The notes under the pieces: model-generated
Databases searched by the model: none
The model's input: only the letters and a program-made list of their open reading frames with translations
What the model was told of the DNA's origin: nothing
Origin: Flavobacteriales bacterium
GTDB taxonomy: Bacteria; Bacteroidota; Bacteroidia; Flavobacteriales_D; Parvicellaceae
Assembly (NCBI GenBank): GCA_016780365.1
Contig: JADHMB010000001.1
Location: 59,163-123,162, forward strand
DNA: 64,000 nt
Reading direction: 5' to 3'
Translations under genes and position numbers: made by a program
In this document: positions 9,480 through 26,456 of the stretch, in pieces
Layout: every line of letters begins with the position of its first letter
Position numbering within the stretch: position 1 is the first letter of the stretch

Positions 9480-10490
9480 ATGATCAAAACAGATATTATA
9501 ATTATTGGTGCTGGACCAGTTGGTCTTTTTACAGTTTTTGAGGCTGGATTACTAAAATTAAAATGCCATTTAATAGATGCTCTTCCTCAACCAGGGGGCC
9601 AATGTGCAGAGATTTATCCAAAAAAGCCTATTTACGATATTCCTGGCTATCCAAGTATATTAGCTTCAGAACTGGTGGATAAGTTAATGAAGCAAATCGA
9701 ACCTTTTAATCCAGGTTTTACATTAGGTGAAACCGCACAAACTATTAAGAAAAATTCTGATGGTGACTTTATTATTAAAACTACTCAAGGAACTTCTATT
9801 AAGGCGCCAGTAGTGGCAATAGCAGGTGGACTTGGAGTATTCACTCCAAGAAAACCTAATATATCTAACCTAGAAAGTTTTGAAGACGATAAAGTATTTT
9901 ATATTGTTAAAGAACCTTCTTTATTTAAAGATAAAGAAATTGTAATATCTGGTGGTGGAGATAGCGCATTAGACTGGGCTCTTTTCTTTGCAGAGAATTA
10001 TGCTTCAGATGTGAAACTTATTCACAGATCTGACAACTTTCGTGCTCATAATGATTCTGTGCAAAGAGCTTTAGATTATTCGAAACAGGGAAAAATTAAA
10101 ATGATTTTAAATTCTCAAGTATCAGGTATTTCAAAAAACGAAAACAAAATAACTTTGGATGTTCAATCAAAAAACAATGATTTGTCTAAAATAAATTGTG
10201 ACAATTGGTTGCCATTATTTGGGCTCACGCCAAAAATTGGACCTATTGGAGACTGGGGTCTAGAAATTCAAAAAAATGCAATCAAAGTAGACAATGCAAC
10301 AGACTATTCAACAAATATTGATGGTATATATGCCATTGGAGATGTTAATACTTACCCTGGAAAGTTAAAATTAATTCTTTGTGGGTTTCACGAAGCAGCT
10401 ATTATGGTACAATCTGCATTTAAGAAAGTATATCCTAATAAAAACAATGTGCTGAAATATACAACTGTTACAGGTATTAAAGGTTTTTAA
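9480..10490 (+). CDS. Ferredoxin-NADP+ reductase, thioredoxin-reductase-like type
   Basis: IIIGAGPVGLFTVFEAG, no CxxC redox motif, GGGDSALDWA, YAIGDV. Confidence 0.85.
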   Translation: MIKTDIIIIGAGPVGLFTVFEAGLLKLKCHLIDALPQPGGQCAEIYPKKPIYDIPGYPSILASELVDKLMKQIEPFNPGFTLGETAQTIKKNSDGDFIIKTTQGTSIKAPVVAIAGGLGVFTPRKPNISNLESFEDDKVFYIVKEPSLFKDKEIVISGGGDSALDWALFFAENYASDVKLIHRSDNFRAHNDSVQRALDYSKQGKIKMILNSQVSGISKNENKITLDVQSKNNDLSKINCDNWLPLFGLTPKIGPIGDWGLEIQKNAIKVDNATDYSTNIDGIYAIGDVNTYPGKLKLILCGFHEAAIMVQSAFKKVYPNKNNVLKYTTVTGIKGF

Positions 10491-10492
10491 AA

Positions 10493-10813
10493 ATGGATGT
10501 TAAAATTCATGTTACAAATAGACAAGGAAAAGAACAAATAATTTCAGGACCTACAGATATGAGTCTTAACTTAATGGAACTTCTCAAAGTTCATGAATAT
10601 CCAGTTGAAGGGACATGTGGAGGTATGGCTTTATGTGCTTCGTGCCATATTTTCATTCACTCAACAAATTTATTGCCAGAAATATCATCTTCAGAGCAAG
10701 CAATGTTAGATGACAATTGGGATAGTAAAGACAATAGCAGGTTAGCATGTCAAATACCTATAAGCGAAGATATTGATTTATTGAAAATAGAATTAGCCCC
10801 TGAAGATTTGTAA
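10493..10813 (+). CDS. Adrenodoxin-type 2Fe-2S ferredoxin
   Basis: GTCGGMALCASCH (C-x5-C-x2-C) plus distal RLACQI. Confidence 0.92.
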   Translation: MDVKIHVTNRQGKEQIISGPTDMSLNLMELLKVHEYPVEGTCGGMALCASCHIFIHSTNLLPEISSSEQAMLDDNWDSKDNSRLACQIPISEDIDLLKIELAPEDL

Positions 10814-10821
10814 ATCTCTTT

Positions 10822-11601
10822 TTAAGATCTTAAGCTTTTAGGTATCTCACAGACTGGAATAGGATTCATTTTATGAAGGTTTGTTTGATGGTGTCCGCTG
10901 TATATTTCTAGTACTTTTTTTTGTCTTTCAGACAAATTGCCTTGATAATTGACTTCTAAATAATTCATTGCCCACTCTAGTTCATCATAGGTTGCCCCTA
11001 GTTGGTCTTCATCGCTTCTATCGTCGTCCCATAGACCATCTGTTGGTTTTGCTTTTTGGATACTAGAGACAATTCCAAGATGGTGTGCGATCTTAAAAAC
11101 TTCAGATTTTAGAAGATCAGCTATGGGAGAAATATCTACTCCACCATCTCCATATTTAGTATAAAAGCCAACACCAAAATCTTCGACTTTATTGCCAGTA
11201 CCAGCAACTAAATACTTTTTATTACTTGCAAAAACATATAGATTAGACATCCTAATTCTAGATCTTAAATTTGCCATAGACAACTCATCTTGGTTAGCTT
11301 TTGGTAGAGCATTTGAAAAGGAATCATAAACATCAGTTAGATTAATTTCGTGACTTGATACATTTTCAAAATTATTTTTAAGCCAATTAATATGCTCATT
11401 ACTTCTATCAAATTGATTGGATTTTTGATGGATGGGCATATTTAGAACTATAGTATTTAAGCCTGTTTTAGCACACAAAGTAGATGTTACTGCAGAATCA
11501 ATTCCACCAGATACGCCAACAACAAAACCATTTAATCCAGATTTTTTGGAATAATCAGATAACCAATTTACTATATGAGATTCTATACTTTTTGGATTCA
11601 C
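10822..11601 (-). CDS. nadE: NAD+ synthase (ammonia-dependent type)
   Basis: GVSGGIDSAVTSTL, GTGNKVEDFGVGFYTKYGDGGVDISPIADL. Confidence 0.94.
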   Translation of the reverse strand: MNPKSIESHIVNWLSDYSKKSGLNGFVVGVSGGIDSAVTSTLCAKTGLNTIVLNMPIHQKSNQFDRSNEHINWLKNNFENVSSHEINLTDVYDSFSNALPKANQDELSMANLRSRIRMSNLYVFASNKKYLVAGTGNKVEDFGVGFYTKYGDGGVDISPIADLLKSEVFKIAHHLGIVSSIQKAKPTDGLWDDDRSDEDQLGATYDELEWAMNYLEVNYQGNLSERQKKVLEIYSGHHQTNLHKMNPIPVCEIPKSLRS

Positions 11602-11652
11602 AACATAAATGTAAAAAGGATTTATAAATAAAAAAGCTGTGTTGAAGGAGGA

Positions 11653-12522
11653 TTAAAAAAGTATACCAAAAGATAAAACAATATTTCCAGGAAATGATTT
11701 AGCCCCAACTGATTCAAAAATACCGTTCGAAACTTCTTGTCTTAAAAACTCTTCTTTTTCTTCGGACACCAATTGATTATTAATAAAATAATTCCAGTTT
11801 AGTTGAAAGAAAAGAGCAGTACTCCCTGAAAGACTATATTCAGCTCCTGCTCCAAGGGTTAGGCCTAATCTAACGGTTTGAGTCCCTTTGTCAATATTTA
11901 TATTTTCTAGCGTAGTAGTAAATGGCTGGCTTTCAATAAAAGTAGAATCACTGGAATTCCAAGTAAATAATTTTGAGTCATCATCTACTGTAGATTTAGT
12001 TTTCAAACCAAGTGTTGCTCCAAACTCACCATAATAAGTGAAATAACCAATTTCGTTGGTTTTTAATTTTAAAACCAAAGGTATATTAACATAGTTAATA
12101 GAATAATTTCTATTGTAGAGTTGATAAATATATCCACTAGTATCTGGCAGAGAACCATCATTCCATTCAACAAAGTTTTCATTTGCATCTAAGACATAAA
12201 AAGTTCTGTGATACAAGTTTAAATCGGTGTCATAATAATTAATTCCAGCATTAAAAGTTGAGAAATTTAGTCCTGTCCTTAGAGAAGTAGTAGGGTTGAA
12301 ATTTATTTCGGTATCTAATCCCCAGCCAAACCCTAAACCAAAGTTGCCTCTGGAGTAAATTTTTTGTTGTTCTGGAGACAGCCAACAAAGAGCACCTTCA
12401 CCATACAAACCAAATCTAACTTTTCTTAGTTCTGTGTTTTCTACAATTGGATCATTGCTTTGGGAACTAATTTGTGATACTAATGGCAAATAAAAGAACA
12501 GAAATAGTAATAATTTATTCAT
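11653..12522 (-). CDS. Outer-membrane beta-barrel protein (start probably 12522, MNKLLLFLFFYL signal peptide)
   Basis: Signal peptide, alternating amphipathic strands, C-terminal VLSFGILF. Confidence 0.7.
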   Translation of the reverse strand: MNKLLLFLFFYLPLVSQISSQSNDPIVENTELRKVRFGLYGEGALCWLSPEQQKIYSRGNFGLGFGWGLDTEINFNPTTSLRTGLNFSTFNAGINYYDTDLNLYHRTFYVLDANENFVEWNDGSLPDTSGYIYQLYNRNYSINYVNIPLVLKLKTNEIGYFTYYGEFGATLGLKTKSTVDDDSKLFTWNSSDSTFIESQPFTTTLENINIDKGTQTVRLGLTLGAGAEYSLSGSTALFFQLNWNYFINNQLVSEEKEEFLRQEVSNGIFESVGAKSFPGNIVLSFGILF

Positions 12523-12584
12523 TGGATTATATTTATACAAACTTAAAAAAAAAATCACCAACAAATTTTACTTTTATATAAGCT

Positions 12585-13610
12585 TTGAAACATTTAATAC
12601 ATATTTATATTATTACTCTATTATTGGCTTGTACATCATGCACCTCAAACAAAAGAGAAATCAAATTAAATAATGACCAGTGGCAAAATTTTAAAACAAT
12701 ACGCTTAGATAAAGTTTTGTTAAACGCCAAAAATATAGATGAGATTCATCAGCAGTTTATAAAATACCCTCAGCTTTATCAAAATTTTTATGCAAATATG
12801 ATAAGAGCTGGAAAAAAAGAAGATGTTTTAGTTAACAGATTGCCAGAAGCAGTAAAATCGAATTTAGAGAGTTTTGTAAAAGATAGTACTATTAAAAGTT
12901 TTCTTGAAGAAATACAAAAAGAGTTCCCAGACTTTGAAAATTATAAAATAGAAATTGCCAAAGGATTAAACAGATGTGAGAATTTATTTAAATATCGTTA
13001 TCCAAAGAAGGAAATCGGAACCTTTTTCTCATTATTTAATGCAGATGTTCACGAGTTTGACTCTATAATATGGATTGGATTGGATATGTACTTGGGTCCA
13101 GAAAACAGAGTTACTAAACTTTTACCTAACGAATCATTACCACAATATATTAAAGACAAAATGGACAAAAAGTACATTGTATCAGATGTTTTATTTGGAC
13201 ATCTTATGACCTATCATTACCAGTACTTAGGAGATGATTTGCTAAGTAAAGCTATCTCTTATGGTAAAATTGCTTATTTGATGGACTTAATTTTACCCGA
13301 TGAACAAAAAGAGAATAAATTTAGATATACTAAGAAAGAATTAGATTGGTGTCAAAAGAATGAAAAATATATCTGGCAATATATTGTAGATCAGGAACTT
13401 CTTTACGAAAAAAACGCAAAAAAAATAAGCTATTTCTTTAATCCTGGTCCATTTACCAAAAATTTTGGACAAGATTCACCATCAAACATAGGGATTTGGT
13501 TAGGAAGCAGAATAATTGAAGATTTTACAAAAAACTCTGAATTAAATATTCAAGAAATATTAAAAGAGACAAATATTCAAAAAATATTAAATAGCTATGA
13601 CCCAAAATAA
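12585..13610 (+). CDS. gldB: Gliding motility lipoprotein GldB
   Basis: Lipobox LLLACTSC, GldB-like IGLDMYLGPEN and DLILPDE, followed by gldC; TTG start. Confidence 0.82.
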   Translation: MKHLIHIYIITLLLACTSCTSNKREIKLNNDQWQNFKTIRLDKVLLNAKNIDEIHQQFIKYPQLYQNFYANMIRAGKKEDVLVNRLPEAVKSNLESFVKDSTIKSFLEEIQKEFPDFENYKIEIAKGLNRCENLFKYRYPKKEIGTFFSLFNADVHEFDSIIWIGLDMYLGPENRVTKLLPNESLPQYIKDKMDKKYIVSDVLFGHLMTYHYQYLGDDLLSKAISYGKIAYLMDLILPDEQKENKFRYTKKELDWCQKNEKYIWQYIVDQELLYEKNAKKISYFFNPGPFTKNFGQDSPSNIGIWLGSRIIEDFTKNSELNIQEILKETNIQKILNSYDPK

Positions 13611-13974
13611 AACATCTAAAAAAGAAAAATTCTCCATTGAAGTAATTATGGATGAGAATTTAATTCCAGAGGAATTAGAGTGGCACTCTTCCCAGGGAAA
13701 AGGACAAAGTGATAAGGCTTCTGCTGCACTTATCTACTTGTGGAATGCTCAAAAAAATGAAACTTTTAGTCTTGATTTATGGACAAAAAAAATGTCTGTT
13801 GAAGAAATGAATAAGATGATGTTTCAAACCATAATGACTCTTGCTAATTCCTATGAAAAAGCAACTAGTGAAGACCAATTGGCAAATGCAATGAGAGATT
13901 TTGCAGAATTTTTTGGTGAAAAAACAGAGATTATTCCAAGAAGTGGGAAATTTGATGGCGATGGGAAAGGATAA
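13597..13974 (+). CDS. gldC: Gliding motility protein GldC
   Basis: IEVIMDENLIPEELEWHSSQG...LDLWTKKMSVEEMNKMMFQTI, adjacent to gldB. Confidence 0.82.
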   Translation: MTQNKTSKKEKFSIEVIMDENLIPEELEWHSSQGKGQSDKASAALIYLWNAQKNETFSLDLWTKKMSVEEMNKMMFQTIMTLANSYEKATSEDQLANAMRDFAEFFGEKTEIIPRSGKFDGDGKG

Positions 13975-14632
13975 GCTTAAAAGATTTTCTCAAATATTGA
14001 CCTTTGGTAACGTTATTCAACCAAAAATAAATTTCCATTCTAATGACGATGATTTAAAAGGAAACTGGTCCACAGTATTTAATAATGAAAACCCTTTAGT
14101 TCTTGAACTAGGTTGTGGTGCTGGAGAATATACGATTGCTCTTGCAAAAGATTATCCCAACAAAAACTTTATTGGAATAGATATTAAAGGAGCTAGGATT
14201 TGGAAAGGTGCAAAAGCTGCATTAGACCAAGGTCTAAACAATGTTAGGTTTCTAAGAACAAAAGTAGATTTTATAACAAAGTTTTTTGGAGAAAACGAAG
14301 TGAATGAAATATGGTTAACATTTTCAGATCCTCAACCAAAAAAGCCAAAAAAAAGGTTATCCTCAAAATTATTTACCGACAGATATCAAGAATTTTTAAA
14401 AATTAATGGGGTTATTCATTTAAAAACTGATAGTGATTTACTTTATGATTTCACTCTTGAAGAGATAAAATCAAATAATTTTAAATTGTTGGAAAATATA
14501 ACCAATGTTTATAAAGAATCTTATGAGAAGTCTCAAGAACTAAAGAAAACTCTTTTTATTAAAACTTTTTACGAGAAAAAATGGCTTGATTTAGAAAAGA
14601 CAATAAAATATCTTGCTTTCAGCATTCACTAA
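13955..14632 (+). CDS. trmB: tRNA (guanine(46)-N(7))-methyltransferase
   Basis: LELGCGAGEYTIALAKDYPNKNFIGIDIKGARIW, FSDPQPKKPKKRL; start set to ATG 13955, not ORF-track 13901. Confidence 0.92.
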   Translation: MAMGKDKLKRFSQILTFGNVIQPKINFHSNDDDLKGNWSTVFNNENPLVLELGCGAGEYTIALAKDYPNKNFIGIDIKGARIWKGAKAALDQGLNNVRFLRTKVDFITKFFGENEVNEIWLTFSDPQPKKPKKRLSSKLFTDRYQEFLKINGVIHLKTDSDLLYDFTLEEIKSNNFKLLENITNVYKESYEKSQELKKTLFIKTFYEKKWLDLEKTIKYLAFSIH

Positions 14633-14664
14633 GGATGAATAGTAATAATATTTTGTAAATTAAA

Positions 14665-15480
14665 TTGATGAATTACCACTGGATTATTTCTTTATTTATC
14701 ATCTGTCACTTTAATGCAAAAGGACAAATATTTCAAAACAGCGGAGCCTTAAGTACTTCTATGTCTGGGCTAAATGTTAATAATGAAGATATTTGGAGTG
14801 TAAATAACAACATAAGTCAGCTTTCTAAAATCAAAAAGCCTGAACTAAGTATTAGTAGCTTTCAACCATTCCTAATAAAAGATTTTACAACCTCTAGTAT
14901 TGTTTTTGGACTACCAACTAAGAAGGGAGCATTCGGCATGAATTTTTCAACTAATGGCAATAAGCATCTTCAAATGCACAATGTAGGATTTGGCTATTCT
15001 CAAAAATTAGGAGAAAATATTCAAAGTGGAATTAAGTTAAATTATTTTATGATTAATGCAGGAGATTATTACAATAAAAAATCTATTATTTCTGCCGATA
15101 TTGGTTTCTCTTCAAAACTATCCAATGAGCTACAACTTGGCGTATGCATTAAAAACCCCACCTTCACCAAACTTTCCAATTTTGACGACGAAAGATTAGC
15201 TACTAACATTCAGCTTGCTGCAGGATATAAATTTTCAAATGAACTAACCCTACATACAGGAGTTGAAAAAAGTATATTTTATCCAGCTTCTTTCTTAGCT
15301 GCAATAGAATACCAACCAAGTGAGAAAATATTTTTAAGTGGAGGAATTAAGTCCAATCCTAGTATAGCTTCCTTTGGAATAAGCATGTCACAAAAGCAAT
15401 TTACAATTTGTGCAGCTACTCAAATTCATCAGTTTTTAGGATGGAGTCCAGACTTATCCATTATATATCAATTTAAATAA
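14665..15480 (+). CDS. Putative outer-membrane barrel protein, unknown function
   Basis: Signal peptide ending KGQ, beta-strand-rich sequence, 3 bp upstream of the HHH OMP. Confidence 0.6.
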   Translation: MMNYHWIISLFIICHFNAKGQIFQNSGALSTSMSGLNVNNEDIWSVNNNISQLSKIKKPELSISSFQPFLIKDFTTSSIVFGLPTKKGAFGMNFSTNGNKHLQMHNVGFGYSQKLGENIQSGIKLNYFMINAGDYYNKKSIISADIGFSSKLSNELQLGVCIKNPTFTKLSNFDDERLATNIQLAAGYKFSNELTLHTGVEKSIFYPASFLAAIEYQPSEKIFLSGGIKSNPSIASFGISMSQKQFTICAATQIHQFLGWSPDLSIIYQFK

Positions 15481-15483
15481 TTT

Positions 15484-21999
<6,516 letters not shown>

Positions 22000-22016
22000 T
22001 TAATTTTAATTAGTTA

Positions 22017-23108
22017 TTATTTTTTAATATTTTCTATGAATTGGTCAAATAAATATCTTGAATCATTTGGTCCTGGTGATGATTCAGGATGGTATTGAAC
22101 TGAAAATGCATTTTTACCAATTATAGAAATACCAGCTACAGTATGGTCATTCAAGTGTTCATGAGTTAATTCGATTCCCGAATGATTGTCTACATCTTGT
22201 CTTTTGACTACAAAACCATGATTTTGGGAGGTTATTTCGCACTTATTGGTAATTAGATTCTTCACTGGATGATTTATTCCTCTGTGTCCGTTGTGCATCT
22301 TTTCTGTCTTCAAGCCTTGAGAGAGAGCTAAAATTTGATGTCCAAGACATATTCCAAAAATGGGATAATTTAAATTTACCAATTCTTTGACTACACCGAT
22401 TGAATGCTTTAAAGGCTCAGGATCTCCTGGACCATTGGACAACATGATTCCATCTGGCTTGTAGTTTATAATTTGTTCTAAAGAGACATCGTAAGGGAAC
22501 ACTTTTACTTTACAACCTCTTTCATTCAAGCATCTAATAATGTTTTTTTTAACTCCAAAATCAATTAGTGCTACTTTTATTGGTCCTTCACCTATTTCAT
22601 ACGATTCTTGGACAGACACTTTTGATGCAAGCTCTAAACCTTTCATACTTGGAGCTTTTTCAAGGAGTTCATTCAGTTCTTTATCAGTTTTATTTTCGGA
22701 CGAAATAACTGCGTTTTGAGCTCCTTTTTCTCTTATATAACTAATTAGAGCTCGAGTGTCTATATCTTTAATACCTACTACATTGTCAGAAACTAGAAAA
22801 TCATTTAAAAGTTGGTTTTCGTCCCCATATCTTGAAAAATGATGAGCAAATTTTTTAACAACCAAACCTTTAATCTGAGAGTTATTTGATTCAACTTCAA
22901 ACTTATTAGTACCATAATTTCCAATATGGGCGTTGGCCATGGTTATGATTTGACCATGGTAAGATGGATCAGTAAATATCTCTTGGTAACCTGTCATACC
23001 AGTATTGAAAGCAATTTCGCCAGTAGCAGTACCTATTTTACCACATGACTTTCCGTGGAAGATAGTACCATCAGATAAAAGTAAAACAGCATTTAAGTTA
23101 TTTGACAT
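22017..23108 (-). CDS. carA: Carbamoyl-phosphate synthase small subunit
   Basis: GMTGYQEIFTDPSY, MLSNGPGDPE, FGICLGHQILA, QYHPESSPGP. Confidence 0.97.
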   Translation of the reverse strand: MSNNLNAVLLLSDGTIFHGKSCGKIGTATGEIAFNTGMTGYQEIFTDPSYHGQIITMANAHIGNYGTNKFEVESNNSQIKGLVVKKFAHHFSRYGDENQLLNDFLVSDNVVGIKDIDTRALISYIREKGAQNAVISSENKTDKELNELLEKAPSMKGLELASKVSVQESYEIGEGPIKVALIDFGVKKNIIRCLNERGCKVKVFPYDVSLEQIINYKPDGIMLSNGPGDPEPLKHSIGVVKELVNLNYPIFGICLGHQILALSQGLKTEKMHNGHRGINHPVKNLITNKCEITSQNHGFVVKRQDVDNHSGIELTHEHLNDHTVAGISIIGKNAFSVQYHPESSPGPNDSRYLFDQFIENIKK

Positions 23109-23115
23109 AGTACTA

Positions 23116-23123
23116 CAAAAATA
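23116..23123 (-). promoter_or_regulatory. Candidate -7 box (TATTTTTG) for carA-eno
   Basis: Matches TAnnTTTG, 7 nt from the carA ATG, just downstream of a terminator; no clear -33 motif. Confidence 0.4.
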
Positions 23124-23157
23124 TATTTTACATTAAGAAATAGAAACTTTTTATTGC

Positions 23158-23185
23158 AAAAAAAAGGTAGTTATTAACTACCTTC
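23158..23185 (-). terminator. Intrinsic terminator after rplQ (end of ribosomal superoperon)
   Basis: Inverted repeat AAGGTAGTTA/TAACTACCTT followed on the minus strand by T8. Confidence 0.85.
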
Positions 23186-23205
23186 TATAAATAAGTTTTT
23201 AAAAT

Positions 23206-23817
23206 CTATTTATCCTGATCTTCTTCAGGTTTGGAATCATCATTAGTAGAGACATCCTCCGATGGTGGTTTCTGCTCAGAATCAACAACCTGATTAATTT
23301 CTGGTTTATCAGACTTAACTTCCTTAACCTCAGCTGGAGATTCCTCTACAATAACTGCTTCCTCAATATTTTCAGAAACTTTAGTAGTTGCACTAGAGGA
23401 TTTCTTACCACCTCTTCTTCTTGATTTCTTCTTAGTTGATTGATCTTTAGTCAATAATTCATTAAAATCAACTAATTCTATCATTGCCATTTCAGCATTA
23501 TCACCCAAACGATTATTCAATTTTATAATTCTGGTATATCCACCAGGTCGATTGTTAATCTTTGGAGCAACATCTCTAAAAAGAACTGAAGAAGCATCTT
23601 TGTCTCTAAGATATCTAAAAACTACCCTTCTATTATGAGTTGTATCTTCTTTAGATTTAGTAATTAAAGGCTCAACATACTTTCTCAAAGCTTTTGCTTT
23701 AGCTAGAGTAGTATTGATTCTTTTGTGTTCTATCAATGAACAGGCCATATTTGACAACATTGCACTTCTGTGCGCAGTTTTTCTGCTCAAATGATTTATT
23801 TTTTTTCCATGTCTCAT
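23206..23817 (-). CDS. rplQ: 50S ribosomal protein L17 with acidic C-terminal extension
   Basis: [34 protein letters not shown]; about 80-residue low-complexity tail. Confidence 0.97.
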   Translation of the reverse strand: MRHGKKINHLSRKTAHRSAMLSNMACSLIEHKRINTTLAKAKALRKYVEPLITKSKEDTTHNRRVVFRYLRDKDASSVLFRDVAPKINNRPGGYTRIIKLNNRLGDNAEMAMIELVDFNELLTKDQSTKKKSRRRGGKKSSSATTKVSENIEEAVIVEESPAEVKEVKSDKPEINQVVDSEQKPPSEDVSTNDDSKPEEDQDK

Positions 23818-23846
23818 GTCTTCTTATTTAAAACCTAGAAATACTA

Positions 23847-24839
23847 TTAATCTCTATCTAATTTATATCGTGAAACATCCATGCCAAAAGACAAGCCTTT
23901 AGACTCTATTAAATCGTCTAGTTCTGTTAGAGATTTTTTTCCGAAGTTTCTGAATTTCAACAAATCATTTTTGTTGTATGCAACCAGCTCACCTAAAGTT
24001 TCAACATCAGCAGCTTTCAAGCAATTCAAAGCTCTTACAGATAAATCCATATCAACTAATCTTGTTTTAAGAAGTTGTCTCATGTGAAGAGATGTTTCGT
24101 CAAACTCTTCAGTTTCAGACTTTTCATCCTCATCTAATGTTATTTTTTCATCAGAGAAAAGCATAAAGTGATGTATTAGAATTCTAGCCGCTTCTTTAAG
24201 TGCTTCTTTAGGGTGAATAGAACCGTCTGAATCTATGTCAAAAATTAATTTTTCATAATCCGTCTTTTGCTCAACTCTATAATTTTCGATGGTATATTTT
24301 ACGTTTCTAATTGGCGTAAATATAGAATCGGTAAAAATAGTACCTATTGCTGGATTCTCAGTTTTATTTTCTTCTGCTGGAACATAACCTCTTCCTTTAA
24401 CAATAGTTAATTGAATATTGAGCTTTACAGATTTTTCCATATGACAAATGACATGGTCCGTATTTAGTACTTGAAAAGATGACGTGAATTTACCAATGTC
24501 TCCAGCAGTAAAAGTGTCTTGTCCAGAAATAGAAACGTTTACTTCTTCAAAATCTGAATCTTCAATTTGTCTTTTAAATCTTACTTGTTTAAGATTTAAT
24601 ACTATTTCAGTTACATCTTCAACAATTCCTTTAATTGTAGAAAACTCGTGTTCGACACCCTCTATTTTTATAGAAGATATTGCAAAACCTTCAATAGAAT
24701 TTAATAAAATTCTTCTAAGTGCATTACCAACTGTTATTCCGTATCCTGGTTCGAGTGGTCTAAACTCAAACTGTCCACGAAAGTCAGAAGATTCTAACAT
24801 TATTACTTTTTCTGGTTTTTGGAAATCTAAAATTGCCAT
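23847..24839 (-). CDS. rpoA: RNA polymerase alpha subunit
   Basis: [19 protein letters not shown]; alpha-[23 protein letters not shown]. Confidence 0.98.
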   Translation of the reverse strand: MAILDFQKPEKVIMLESSDFRGQFEFRPLEPGYGITVGNALRRILLNSIEGFAISSIKIEGVEHEFSTIKGIVEDVTEIVLNLKQVRFKRQIEDSDFEEVNVSISGQDTFTAGDIGKFTSSFQVLNTDHVICHMEKSVKLNIQLTIVKGRGYVPAEENKTENPAIGTIFTDSIFTPIRNVKYTIENYRVEQKTDYEKLIFDIDSDGSIHPKEALKEAARILIHHFMLFSDEKITLDEDEKSETEEFDETSLHMRQLLKTRLVDMDLSVRALNCLKAADVETLGELVAYNKNDLLKFRNFGKKSLTELDDLIESKGLSFGMDVSRYKLDRD

Positions 24840-24863
24840 ATTATTTATTTTTAAGTACTCTAA

Positions 24864-25469
24864 TTATTTAGAGTAAAGTTCTACAATTAATTGTTCTTTA
24901 ATATTTTCTGATATCTGTTCTCTTGTTGGTATAGCCTTCACTTCTCCTGTTAGAGAGTTGTTATCCCACAACAGCCACTCATGTACCGCATTTTCGGAGC
25001 TAAGGGAAGAGGAAATAATAATCATTGATTTTGATTTTTCTCTAACACCAACCACATCACCAACTTTTAAAGAATAAGATGGGATATTTACTATACTTCC
25101 ATTTACCGTTATGTGTCTATGGGAAACCAATTGTCTAGCTCCTCTACGAGTTGGAGAAATACCAAGTCTAAAGACAACATTATCTAATCTCTGCTCACAT
25201 AATTGGAGCAGTATTACACCAGATATTCCAGATTTTGCAGAAGCTTTTTTAAACATATTTGAAAATTGCTTCTCCAATATACCATAAGTATATTTAGCTT
25301 TCTGTTTTTCAGCAAGCTGAATAGCATATTCTGATTTCTTACCTCTTCTTTTATTGGGACCATGCATCCCAGGAGGGTAATTCTTTTTTTCTAGAGCTTT
25401 ATCAGGGCCAAATATTGGCTCTCTGAACTTTCTAGCAATTTTTGATTTAGGACCGTTGTATCTTGCCAT
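24864..25469 (-). CDS. rpsD: 30S ribosomal protein S4
   Basis: [38 protein letters not shown]. Confidence 0.98.
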   Translation of the reverse strand: MARYNGPKSKIARKFREPIFGPDKALEKKNYPPGMHGPNKRRGKKSEYAIQLAEKQKAKYTYGILEKQFSNMFKKASAKSGISGVILLQLCEQRLDNVVFRLGISPTRRGARQLVSHRHITVNGSIVNIPSYSLKVGDVVGVREKSKSMIIISSSLSSENAVHEWLLWDNNSLTGEVKAIPTREQISENIKEQLIVELYSK

Positions 25470-25546
25470 TTTTTTTAATTTTTTAAAAGTTTATCATGAA
25501 TTAAGGTCAGTATCCTTCGATGTAACAAACTTTTATGGTTTATTTA

Positions 25547-25930
25547 TTATACTCTTCTTCTTTTTGGTGGTCTACATCCATTATGAGGTATTGGAGTTAC
25601 ATCAACAATTTCAGTTACTTCAATTCCATTATTATGGATACTTCTAATAGCAGATTCTCTACCTGCTCCAGGACCTTTAACATAAACTTTTACTTTTCTT
25701 AATCCAAACTCAAATGCTTCTTTACTGCATTCTTCAGCGGCAATTTGAGCTGCATATGGTGTGTTTTTCTTTGAACCTCTAAATCCCATTTTCCCTGCAG
25801 AGGACCAAGAAATAACTTGTCCTTTTTCATTACATAATGAAATTATTATGTTATTAAAAGAAGCTTGAATATGTGCTTCTCCAACAGGATTAATCTGTAC
25901 GTTTTTTTTCTTTTTTGATTGCTTAGCCAT
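25547..25930 (-). CDS. rpsK: 30S ribosomal protein S11
   Basis: [28 protein letters not shown]. Confidence 0.98.
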   Translation of the reverse strand: MAKQSKKKKNVQINPVGEAHIQASFNNIIISLCNEKGQVISWSSAGKMGFRGSKKNTPYAAQIAAEECSKEAFEFGLRKVKVYVKGPGAGRESAIRSIHNNGIEVTEIVDVTPIPHNGCRPPKRRRV

Positions 25931-25948
25931 AGAATTATGTCTTAAATA

Positions 25949-26326
25949 TTATTTAGTCGCTTTTTTCTTATTAGCAACAGTTTTTCTTTTTCCTTTTCTA
26001 GTTCTAGAATTGTTTTTTGTTCTTTGTCCTCTAAGAGGCAACCCATTTCTGTGTCTAATTCCTCTCTGAGATCCAATGTCCATCAATCTCTTGATGTTAA
26101 GTTGAACTTCAGATCTTAGAGCACCCTCAACTTTATAAGTTTCAGAAATTAACTTTCTAATTTTTCCTAATTGGTCATCATTCCAGTCTTGTACTTTGAC
26201 ACTTTCGTCAATTCCAGCTTCTGCTAGAATATTTTCTGCAGTACTCCTTCCAATGCCATATATATAGGTTAAACCTATAACACCTCTTTTGTTTTTTGGT
26301 AAATCTATACCTGCTATTCTTGCCAT
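25949..26326 (-). CDS. rpsM: 30S ribosomal protein S13
   Basis: [48 protein letters not shown]. Confidence 0.98.
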   Translation of the reverse strand: MARIAGIDLPKNKRGVIGLTYIYGIGRSTAENILAEAGIDESVKVQDWNDDQLGKIRKLISETYKVEGALRSEVQLNIKRLMDIGSQRGIRHRNGLPLRGQRTKNNSRTRKGKRKTVANKKKATK

Positions 26327-26332
26327 AATATA

Positions 26333-26449
26333 TTATCCTTGTCTTTGTTTGAACTTAGGGTTCTTTTTATTGATTACATACAATCTTCCTTTACGTCTTA
26401 CAATTTTGCAATCCGCAGATCTCTTTTTTATAGATGCTCTTACTTTCAT
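26333..26449 (-). CDS. rpmJ: 50S ribosomal protein L36 (absent from ORF track, too short)
   Basis: Translation [38 protein letters not shown], 38 aa, ATG at 26449. Confidence 0.96.
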   Translation of the reverse strand: MKVRASIKKRSADCKIVRRKGRLYVINKKNPKFKQRQG

Positions 26450-26456
26450 TTTTTAA

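Noticed and set aside
10827-10840. TTAAGATCTTAA palindrome at the nadE/ferredoxin convergent junction as a terminator
   Set aside because: It falls in the nadE C-terminal codons (SLRS-stop), is short and AT-rich, and has no convincing T-tract on either strand.
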